Source: Acidimicrobiaceae bacterium (lineage in GTDB: Bacteria > Actinomycetota > Acidimicrobiia > Acidimicrobiales > Bog-793). From it: DNA of 5,171 nt. The position numbers were made by a program, and so were the translations under genes. Numbering within the stretch: the stretch's first letter is position 1; the number at the start of each line of letters is the position of its first letter. Under the pieces are notes generated by a model. It searched no databases. It saw nothing but the letters and a program-made list of their open reading frames with translations, and was not told the DNA's origin. Location: assembly GCA_025463965.1 (NCBI GenBank), contig JAODBN010000246.1:1-5171 (forward strand), read 5' to 3'. Shown here piece after piece: positions 1-5,006 of the stretch.

Positions 1-622
1 CGGTGGCCGCGGCGATCGCCTCCTCGTCCGCGTCGACGCCCTCGTCGGCGAGCGCGGCGCGCGCCGCGCTCGCCAGCTCGTCGCTCGAGAGCGGCTCGAA
101 ACGCCACAGCGTCGAGCGGCTGAGCAGCGGTGCGTTGAGGGCGAAGAAGGGGTTCTCGGTGGTGGCCCCGATGAGGACCACCGTTCCGTCCTCGACCCCG
201 TGAAGCAGGGCGTCTTGCTGGGACCGGCTGAAGCGGTGGATCTCGTCCAGGAAGAGGATCGTTCCCCGCCCTTCGCTGCCGAGCCGACGGCGGGCGTCCT
301 CGAGGACCTCTCGAACCTCGCGCACGCCCGCGCTCACGGCCGAGAGCGGCACGAACGCCTTGGAGGACGCCTCGGCGATCAGGCCGGCCACCGTCGTCTT
401 GCCGGTGCCGGGAGGCCCGAAGAAGACCGCGGACGAGAGCCGATCGGTCTCCACGAGCGAGCGAAACGGCGCCCCGGGGGCAAGCAGATGGCGTTGGCCG
501 ACCACCTCCTCCAGGCGACGAGGGCGCCGGCGGGTGGCGAGCGGTGCCCGGCGTTCGAGCTCCTTGGCGGCCGCGGCGTCGAAGAGGCTCGGTCCGTCGG
601 CTCCTCGTCCCGCTCCTGGCAT
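1..622 (-). CDS. rarA: Replication-associated recombination protein A (RarA/MgsA), N-terminal part
   Basis: AAA+ ATPase of the RarA/MgsA (eukaryotic WRNIP1) family, which acts at stalled replication forks and is related to clamp-loader ATPases. The frame is open from ATG at 622 to the window edge, giving 207 residues of a protein usually about 430-450 long, so the C-terminal helical and tetramerisation parts lie outside. What is visible: an N-terminal SLFD (12-15), the RPRRLEEVVGQRHLL segment (33-47) typical of the family, Walker A GPPGTGKT (69-76, K75), Walker B ILFLDEIHRF (122-131, D126/E127) followed by RSQQD, sensor-1 region IGATTENPFF (151-160), and LLSR (166-169), where the arginine finger is expected. 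The ATG is chosen because GTGAGGA lies 7 bases upstream and the family N-terminus starts about here. It is on the same strand as aspS and hisS, but accessory DNA separates them. Identification is firm; the exact cellular role is inferred from the family. Confidence 0.95.
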   Translation of the reverse strand, partial: MPGAGRGADGPSLFDAAAAKELERRAPLATRRRPRRLEEVVGQRHLLAPGAPFRSLVETDRLSSAVFFGPPGTGKTTVAGLIAEASSKAFVPLSAVSAGVREVREVLEDARRRLGSEGRGTILFLDEIHRFSRSQQDALLHGVEDGTVVLIGATTENPFFALNAPLLSRSTLWRFEPLSSDELASAARAALADEGVDADEEAIAAAT

Positions 623-629
623 CCGACCA

Positions 630-636
630 TCCTCAC
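630..636 (-). promoter_or_regulatory. Ribosome binding site of rarA
   Basis: GTGAGGA on the minus strand, with a 7-base spacer before the ATG at 622. It supports that start over the out-of-frame ATG at 630. The 107 bases between this start and the stop of the upstream transposase remnant must hold any dedicated rarA promoter; I see no clear -35/-10 pair there. Confidence 0.6.
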
Positions 637-729
637 CGACGGCTCGACCGGATGCGAATGGTCCGGACTTCGGCCCGACCCGGGTTCAGGCGCCCGAGCA
701 CGAGCGCCTCCCCGGCCGGTCTCAATCGG

Positions 730-1164
730 TCAGTTGACCGCGGCCTCGGGCTCGACGCGCAGGTCTTCGGTCGGTCTCACTCCATGTGCCTGCCACACCC
801 GCGCCACCGTGTCCTTGCTCAGGCCGAGGCGCTTGGCAAGCGTTCGAGTGGACCACCGAGCCCGTCCGTCCGGCGGGAGCTCGTTCGCCGTGGTGTCGAG
901 GATTCGCGCCACGACTAGAGGGGTGCAGGTTGGCTTTCGACCGCGGCCCGGGGCGATCGTCCCGACGCCCTCCACGCCCCGGAGCGCAAAGCGCGCCTTC
1001 CAGCGGCGGACCGTGTCGGCGCCGATGTCGCAGCGGCGGGCAACTTCTGCACTGCTCATTCCGTCTGCAGCCAGGCACAGCGCTCGTGCTTCCACGGCCA
1101 CGCGACGAGGGATCGAGCGCGAGCGAGCCATCGCCTCGAGCACGACTCGATCCTCAAGTGACAT
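730..1164 (-). CDS. IS630-family transposase fragment: N-terminal double helix-turn-helix domain only
   Basis: A 144-residue protein matching the DNA-binding front of IS630-family (Tc1/mariner-like) transposases. The first winged/HTH unit covers about 22-62, with SSAEVARRCDIGADTVRRW followed by ARFALRGVEGV. A GRGRKPT linker follows (73-79). The second HTH covers about 95-128, with WSTRTLAKRLGLSKDTVARV then WQAHGVRP. Full-length members continue for about 200 residues with a DDE catalytic domain; here the frame stops (TGA) 14 residues after the second HTH. Only 107 bases separate it from rarA, and I found no DDE-like sequence in any frame there. It is therefore a truncated remnant, or a stand-alone DNA-binding protein derived from one. 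It cannot catalyse transposition alone. The ATG at 1164 is the conservative start; an AGGAG at 1186-1190 would better fit an ATT start at 1176. The frame is open further upstream to 1278 without family-like sequence. Confidence 0.75.
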   Translation of the reverse strand: MSLEDRVVLEAMARSRSIPRRVAVEARALCLAADGMSSAEVARRCDIGADTVRRWKARFALRGVEGVGTIAPGRGRKPTCTPLVVARILDTTANELPPDGRARWSTRTLAKRLGLSKDTVARVWQAHGVRPTEDLRVEPEAAVN

Positions 1165-1535
1165 ACGCCACGTAATTATTGCAATCTCCTGCACGCACGC
1201 AGTGTAAATAGCATCGATACGAAAATCAAAGGCACCACTGTGCGAGTTCAGACCACCGCAAACCGTGACCGCTGCCACCCCGATCGGAACCAGGTGCTCA
1301 TTCTGCGACGACTGCCCCGCACTCGACTCCCTCGAAGCAGTCTTCGCTGGTCCGGGTACCTGTCGCGCACTCGCCTGGCATCCGCGGCCGCTCCGCTCAC
1401 GCCCATTACTGTCCGGGCCGTGAGCGCTGTCGCCATCTCGAGTCTCGCGCTAGACGAGCGAGCGCAAAGGCCCCGAGCGACAGGGCCGAGCTTCTGACCG
1501 ACGAGATTCCTCCGGGCACCGAGCACCGCCGTGCC
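1165..1535. other. Intergenic region between divergent genes, with an AT-rich patch
   Basis: 371 bases between the minus-strand transposase fragment and the plus-strand beta-helix gene, so promoters for both should lie here. About 1170-1235 is clearly richer in A and T than the rest of the window (for example TAATTATTGCAAT and TACGAAAATCAAAG). It could be a promoter or a former insertion-sequence end. I found no convincing -35/-10 pair with standard spacing and no matching terminal inverted repeat near 623-730. The part from about 1240 to 1535 is GC-rich and holds only a weak GGCCC/GGGCC stem (1469-1473 with 1483-1487). No RNA gene was recognised. The open frames across it have shadow-like composition. 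Confidence 0.5.
1186..1190 (-). promoter_or_regulatory. Possible ribosome binding site of the IS630 fragment
   Basis: AGGAG on the minus strand. It is 21 bases from the ATG at 1164, which is too far. It is 9 bases from an in-frame ATT (1176-1174) that would add four residues. Either the gene uses a rare ATT start or the motif is accidental. Confidence 0.25.
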
Positions 1536-2768
1536 ATGACTAGACCGAGCGCGATCACCCGCAAGCAATTCCTCGCTGCGGGCATCGGGACGACCGCCGG
1601 GGCCTCGCGACTTCTTCGCTCCAGGGGGCCCGAGCGCGGCCTCGCAGTGACCCGGGTGGGCTCGGCCGCAGCGGTGAGCGTGCTCAGTGCGGGCGCAAAG
1701 GGCGACGGGAGGAGCGACGACACCGCGGCGATCCAGCACTGCCTCGACGGCGCCAGCTCCGTCTACTTCCCAGCAGTGTCCGGCGGCTACCGCATCGACG
1801 GGACGTTGCGCCCCCGGAGCAACCAGACCCTCGTCCTCGACGGTCACTTCGTCGCCGGCTCCGCGGCGACCATGTGGGACCTCGCGGGGGTGCTCGAGCT
1901 CGTGACCGTGGGCTCGCTGCATATCATCGATCCTGCTCGCCGCACGCACAGCCGCCCGACGATGCGTTTTCGCAGCGGCTGTCGGTGGCTCGCCATCGAG
2001 CGGATCCGCATGGAGGGATGCGCCAACCCGATCGAGCTCGTCGACGTGAACGAGTCCGACTTCGCCGAGGTCCACCTGACCGAGGTCCGCGGGACCGGGA
2101 TCAGGATCTCGGACGGCGGCGAGTTGTGCAACGTCCACGACAACTACTTCGGTTCGGTGATGATCGTCGGCCTGCCGGGCTCCAAGGACGGGATCGACTA
2201 CGCCTCCGCCCGGAACGGGACCATCGGCGGGGACAAGTGGGGAGACGTGACGCTGCTCGCGATGGGCGGCACCGGCCTTCACGTCGAACGAGCGGGCTTC
2301 GGCGAGCAGTGGTTCGACACCCTGATCTGCGACACGTGCGGGCTCGACGGCGTCCGGCTCGGCGGTGGCTCCTACCGCTTCTTCTTCGGTCGGCTCTGGT
2401 GCGCGAGCAACGGCGCCAACGGCTTCTACGCCAACGGGGCCTCGACGACGGCCCTGGTCCAAGACGTCGTCGTGAGCCAGCTGTACGCGCACGGCAACGC
2501 CGGTCCGGCCGGGGTCTACCTGGAGGGACATTGCAGCGGGATCTCCTTCGGTTCCCTGCACTCGCTCGGCCAGCACACGGGTGCCGGCTTGGCCTTCGAC
2601 AAGGGGCTCAACGGACTGCAGATCGGCAGCATCGTCACCTACGGCAACGGGATCGGCGTCACCGACCGCCAGGACCCGAGCTCGGCCGGGGTCCAGATCG
2701 CGCTGGCGAACCTGGCCGACGGGGCCGACGTCGCGCACGCCGGTGTGACGATCCTTTCCAAGCTCTGA
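1536..2768 (+). CDS. Right-handed beta-helix protein, pectate-lyase-3 superfamily, putatively exported
   Basis: A 410-residue protein. The family signature is at 51-67 (SAGAKGDGRSDDTAAIQ), followed by VYFPAVSGGYRIDGTL (76-91) and TLVLDGHF (98-105). This is the opening of the Pectate_lyase_3 fold, shared by polysaccharide lyases, GH28-related proteins, epimerases and phage tailspikes. From about 120 to 390 it shows irregular G/N/D-turn repeats of short beta strands (such as GTGLHV, DGVRLGG, NGFYANG, AGVYLEG), as in a solenoid of helical coils. The N-terminus ITRKQFLAAGIGTTAGA resembles a Tat signal, but with RK in place of RR and a short hydrophobic stretch, so export is probable rather than shown. 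There are eight cysteines, including C265-x2-C268. I cannot point to catalytic residues, so substrate and activity are unknown; cell-surface polysaccharide binding or cleavage is the family-based guess. No good Shine-Dalgarno precedes the ATG at 1536. The gene stands alone, opposite in strand to all its neighbours, which suggests acquisition as a cassette. Confidence 0.8.
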   Translation: MTRPSAITRKQFLAAGIGTTAGASRLLRSRGPERGLAVTRVGSAAAVSVLSAGAKGDGRSDDTAAIQHCLDGASSVYFPAVSGGYRIDGTLRPRSNQTLVLDGHFVAGSAATMWDLAGVLELVTVGSLHIIDPARRTHSRPTMRFRSGCRWLAIERIRMEGCANPIELVDVNESDFAEVHLTEVRGTGIRISDGGELCNVHDNYFGSVMIVGLPGSKDGIDYASARNGTIGGDKWGDVTLLAMGGTGLHVERAGFGEQWFDTLICDTCGLDGVRLGGGSYRFFFGRLWCASNGANGFYANGASTTALVQDVVVSQLYAHGNAGPAGVYLEGHCSGISFGSLHSLGQHTGAGLAFDKGLNGLQIGSIVTYGNGIGVTDRQDPSSAGVQIALANLADGADVAHAGVTILSKL

Positions 2769-3084
2769 TTCTCCAGCGCGTCACGGTGCGCACTGGCGTC
2801 AGGGGTCGCCACCGTCGAACGGCCTCGCCTATTCGAGTCGACCGGGACCGTACAGCTGTCCTCCACGATCTCGCGCCGCCTCCACACCTGGTGACGTCAT
2901 CGCAGATCTGTTTCTCCCCCTCGAAATCGGCAGTTTTGGGGACGCTTCGATCTCCCGAGCGGGGCAGGGCTCCGAATCTGACTCCGACGCCGACGGGAAC
3001 GAAGGCCCGGTGGCGGAAGGCTTGGCGGTCCTTGCGCCTCCGTATCCTCCTCGCCAGATCAGCTCGACGAGCTCGGGCACGGTC

Positions 3085-3137
3085 ATCCTTTCGCAGGTCC
3101 CCCCGTACGAAAAGAAGGGTAACGATCCTTTCGTAGG
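3085..3137. repeat. Direct repeat pair ATCCTTTCG(C/T)AGG, 40 bases apart
   Basis: ATCCTTTCGCAGG at 3085-3097 recurs as ATCCTTTCGTAGG at 3125-3137, 12 of 13 bases identical, with a start-to-start distance of 40. The second copy is also the right arm of the inverted repeat at 3106-3135. The pair sits 16-68 bases downstream of the aspS stop. The function is unknown: it may be a protein-binding site, a remnant of a repeat element, or part of the aspS 3' end. Confidence 0.5.
3106..3135 (-). terminator. Inverted repeat downstream of aspS, possible terminator or 3' stem-loop
   Basis: TACGAAA (3106-3112) pairs with TTTCGTA (3129-3135). After one mismatch, GA (3114-3115) pairs with TC (3126-3127), leaving a loop of about 10 bases. 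It begins 18 bases after the aspS TAA in the direction of aspS transcription. A G-rich stretch follows instead of a run of T, so it is not a classical Rho-independent terminator; it could stabilise the 3' end or be an operator. With AT-rich arms in a GC-rich genome it stands out. Confidence 0.35.
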
Positions 3138-3152
3138 GCGCCCGGAGGTGAC

Positions 3153-4013
3153 TTAGCCCTGTGGTGGCTCCTGCGATGACAGCTTCGGTGGAATTGGACG
3201 CAGCCCGAGTTCAGCGAGCTTCGCCGGACTGAGCGGTTTCGGGGCGCCGGTCATCGGGTCCGCCCCCGACTGGGTCTTCGGGAACGCGATCACCTCGCGG
3301 ATGTTCTCCTCCCCTGCAAGGATCGCCACGAGCCGGTCGAGTCCCACCGCGAAGCCGCCGTGGGGCGGAGCGCCGTACCGGAATGCACCGAGCAGGAAGC
3401 CGAAGCGCTCCTCGGCCTCCTCGGCTCCGATCCCGAGCGCGGCGAACACGCGCTCTTGGATGTCCGCCCGGTGGATACGGATGCTTCCCGAGCCGAGCTC
3501 CCACCCGTTCAGCACGAGGTCGTAGGACTGGGCGCGCACCGACAGCGGGTCCGTGTCGAAGCGCTCGAGGTCCTCTGGATGGGGCATCGTGAAGGGATGG
3601 TGGGCTGCCTCGGGGCGCCCATCCGCGTCGAGGCCGTCAAAGAGCGGGAAGTCGATCACCCAGCAGAAGCGGTGGGGACCCTCGTACACCGGAGGACGAC
3701 CGAGCTCCAGGCGGAGCTGACCGAGCACCTCGCACGCCCGGCGGTGGTCGTCTGCTACGAGCAAGAGCAGGTCGCCCGCCTGTGCGCCCGTAGCCGTCAG
3801 CAACTCCGCCCGCTCTCCCTCGCTGAGGAACTTTGCTACCGGCGAGACGAGATCGAGCGCGCCGCTTGCGCGCTCGGAGGCGACGACCCGCATCCACACG
3901 AGGCCCTTCGCCCCGAGCTCCTTCGCCCGTTCGACGAGGGCGTCGAGGCGGCCGCGGCCGGCCTCGGCGCCGCCCGGCTGACGGATCGCCTGCACCGCCG
4001 GGGCCTGGAACGC
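3153..4013 (-). CDS. aspS: AspRS C-terminal segment: GAD insertion domain and motif 3, downstream of the TAG
   Basis: Same frame as the upstream segment, 286 sense codons after the TAG and then TAA. With M1 at 5006, the GAD domain lies at about 335-440 (IRQPGG 340-345, ELGAKGLVW 363-371, SPVAKFLS 388-395). The rest of the catalytic core follows: WVIDFPLFD (449-457), HHPFTMP (469-475), SYDLVLNGWELGSGSIRIH (494-512), RFGFLLGAFRYGAPPHGG (534-551) and motif 3 GFAVGLDRLVAIL (551-563, R558). The typical ending IREVIAFPKTQSGADPMTGAP closes it. If translated separately, the first possible start is GTG at 3995, 18 bases after the TAG, with no Shine-Dalgarno that I can see; that would give a 280-residue polypeptide. 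The quality of conservation indicates it was recently, or still is, under selection as part of one enzyme. Confidence 0.85.
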   Translation of the reverse strand, partial: AFQAPAVQAIRQPGGAEAGRGRLDALVERAKELGAKGLVWMRVVASERASGALDLVSPVAKFLSEGERAELLTATGAQAGDLLLLVADDHRRACEVLGQLRLELGRPPVYEGPHRFCWVIDFPLFDGLDADGRPEAAHHPFTMPHPEDLERFDTDPLSVRAQSYDLVLNGWELGSGSIRIHRADIQERVFAALGIGAEEAEERFGFLLGAFRYGAPPHGGFAVGLDRLVAILAGEENIREVIAFPKTQSGADPMTGAPKPLSPAKLAELGLRPIPPKLSSQEPPQG

Positions 4014-4016
4014 CTA
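4014..4016 (-). other. In-frame amber codon (TAG) inside aspS
   Basis: On the minus strand the codons read ACC GAG TAC TAG GCG TTC CAG. The flanking protein, FAQTEY then AFQAPAV, aligns without gap to the FA-T-F-x-x-F-x-AP segment of other AspRS, so exactly one residue is replaced by the stop. One base change from CAG, AAG, GAG, TGG, TCG or TTG produces it. The other complete genes in the window end in TGA or TAA, never TAG. Confidence 0.9.
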
Positions 4017-5006
4017 GTACTCGGTCTGGGCGAACAGCCCCTTAACGTCGACGAGCTCCATGCCGAAGCGCAGATCAGGCTTGTCGGTGCCGAAACGATC
4101 GAGCGCCTCGGCCCAGGTCATGGTCACTGCAGGCGCGGGCGGCTCCCCCGTCGCCGCCTCGACGGCGTGGCTCACCGCTGCGCTCACAAAGCCGCGGATC
4201 TCCTCCTCGCCCACGAAGGAAGCCTCAAGGTCGAGCTGGGTGAACTCGAACTGGCGATCGGCGCGCAGATCCTCGTCGCGAAGACAGCGCGCGATCTGGA
4301 AATAGCGGTCGACACCCCCGACCATGCTCAGCTGCTTGGCGATCTGAGGGCTCTGGGGAAGCACGTAGAACGAGCCGTGTTGGAGCCGCGACGGGATGGC
4401 GAACTCACGCGATCCCTCCGGGGTGGGGACCCACAACAGCGGCGTCTCGACTTCGAGGAAGCCCTGGGCCTCCATCGTCCGGCGCAGCGCCGAGGTCACC
4501 GTGGCGCGGGTGCGCAAGTTTCGCTGCATCCGTTCGCGGCGAAGGTCGACGTACCGGAAGCGAAGGCGAACCGCCTCGTCGGTCTCGACCCGCTCGTCCA
4601 GCGAGAACGGGGGCGGCTCGGCGCTTGCCAGCACCTCCACCTCGCAGTCGGCGAGCTCGACCTCGCCGGTCGGGATCGCGGGGTTCACCGTGCCGTCGGG
4701 CCGTGCCCGGACCGTCCCGGTGACGCGGACCACGTACTCCGAGCGCAACGAGTGGGCGCCGTCGATCACGCACTGGACGACTCCGGTGTAGTCGCGCACG
4801 TCCAAGAACGCGAGGTGCTCGCCGTGCTCACGACGGCGCGCCACCCAGCCGCACAGGCTGACGCGTGCACCTGCGTCCTCGAGACGCAGGCTCCCGCAGT
4901 AGCGGGTGCGAAGGCCCGTCGCCTGCGGGTACTCGCCGGCCGCGAGCGCCGCCGAGCCGGCCATGCCGCCTGGCGGGATCGCGCTCGTACGGTCAGTCGC
5001 GCTCAC
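4014..5006 (-). CDS. aspS: AspRS N-terminal segment: anticodon-binding domain and catalytic motifs 1-2, up to the TAG
   Basis: 330 residues ending at TAG. The anticodon-binding OB fold covers about 30-135 (RTRYCGSLR, VSLCGWVARRREHGEHLAFLDVRD split at 49-72). The catalytic domain then has the RYVDLRRE linker helix (151-158), motif 1 around GFLEVETP (182-189), the TPEGSREF substrate loop (195-202), PQSPQ (217-221) and motif 2 CLRDEDLRADRQFEFTQLD (241-259). RQFEFTQ replaces the near-universal RQPEFTQ. H61 in RREHG matches the histidine that, in non-discriminating AspRS such as that of Pseudomonas, goes with mischarging tRNA-Asn; leucine is found in discriminating E. coli-type enzymes. Start choice: GTG at 5006 has GGGGAAGG just upstream and overlaps the hisS stop. 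ATG at 4964 is a possible alternative that removes a 14-residue unconserved tail. Alone, this piece lacks motif 3 and could not make a complete active site. Confidence 0.85.
   Translation of the reverse strand: MSATDRTSAIPPGGMAGSAALAAGEYPQATGLRTRYCGSLRLEDAGARVSLCGWVARRREHGEHLAFLDVRDYTGVVQCVIDGAHSLRSEYVVRVTGTVRARPDGTVNPAIPTGEVELADCEVEVLASAEPPPFSLDERVETDEAVRLRFRYVDLRRERMQRNLRTRATVTSALRRTMEAQGFLEVETPLLWVPTPEGSREFAIPSRLQHGSFYVLPQSPQIAKQLSMVGGVDRYFQIARCLRDEDLRADRQFEFTQLDLEASFVGEEEIRGFVSAAVSHAVEAATGEPPAPAVTMTWAEALDRFGTDKPDLRFGMELVDVKGLFAQTEY

Larger units (their letters stand above)
2769..3152. other. Intergenic region between convergent beta-helix gene and aspS, with palindromes and repeats
   Basis: 384 bases in which the two flanking genes converge. 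No gene is supported. The minus-strand open frame at 2829-3086 has low-complexity S/P/G/R composition and no recognisable domain. The region contains three perfect 8-base palindromes: ACAGCTGT (2852-2859), TGACGTCA (2892-2899) and CAGATCTG (2903-2910). It has a 5-bp stem TCCCC/GGGGA (2915-2919 with 2938-2942), a repeat pair near 3085-3137, and GGGCGCCC (3136-3143) close to the aspS stop. No tRNA cloverleaf could be folded by eye. It could hold terminators for both genes, a repeat-element remnant or an unrecognised small RNA. Confidence 0.5.
3153..5006 (-). pseudogene. aspS: Aspartyl-tRNA synthetase gene (AspRS), full length but interrupted by an in-frame TAG at codon 331
   Basis: Class IIb synthetase charging tRNA-Asp with aspartate. 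The gene spans GTG at 5006 to TAA at 3153, 617 codons with the TAG counted, slightly over the usual 580-600 for bacterial AspRS. All expected parts are present in one frame: an OB-fold anticodon-binding domain, catalytic motifs 1 and 2, the bacterial GAD insertion domain, motif 3 and the C-terminal extension. The single defect is TAG at 4016-4014, between FAQTEY and AFQAP. From memory of relatives, it falls at a tolerant position that holds R, K, A or G in others (E. coli has VEFAVFAG). There is no frameshift, deletion or second stop, so the gene does not look like an old pseudogene. Possible explanations are a sequencing error, a fresh nonsense mutation, a split enzyme, or UAG decoded as sense. 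It is translationally coupled to hisS by GTGA. Confidence 0.9.

Noticed and set aside
688..709. AGGCGC/GCGCCT stem between the transposase fragment and rarA, as a terminator
   Set aside because: Only 6 bp with a 10-base loop and no following T run; common by chance at this GC content.
200..1207. A 335-residue plus-strand open frame over rarA and the transposase fragment
   Set aside because: It is antisense to two recognisable genes and has no domain of its own.
1469..1487. GGCCC/GGGCC stem upstream of the beta-helix gene as a regulatory element
   Set aside because: Five base pairs in GC-rich DNA is not evidence of function.
1240..1497. An 85-residue plus-strand frame in the divergent intergenic region
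   Set aside because: There is no ribosome binding site and no recognisable domain, and the R/S/A-rich composition is typical of chance frames.
1248..2738. A 496-residue open frame on the minus strand, longer than the beta-helix gene it overlaps
   Set aside because: Its composition (V, E, D, G, R, A rich, no domains) is what the antisense of a high-GC gene gives; the sense frame has a clear family signature and fold pattern.
2941..3005. A possible tRNA, suggested by a TCCGAATC T-loop-like string
   Set aside because: No acceptor, D and anticodon stems could be paired around it.
2829..3086. An 85-residue minus-strand frame starting MTVPELVELIWRGG, with the direct repeats upstream
   Set aside because: Its start is plausible, but the rest is low-complexity S/P/R/G without a domain, and the GAAAGG is directly against the ATG. 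It is kept only as part of the intergenic description.
1874..3136. A 420-residue plus-strand open frame running through the beta-helix gene and beyond
   Set aside because: It is an arginine-dense alternate frame of a high-GC gene, with no recognisable motif; its tail crosses the intergenic region by chance.
4014..4016. Pyrrolysine insertion as the stated explanation of the TAG
   Set aside because: No supporting genes are visible in the window and housekeeping AspRS has no known need for it; it is kept only as one test among several.
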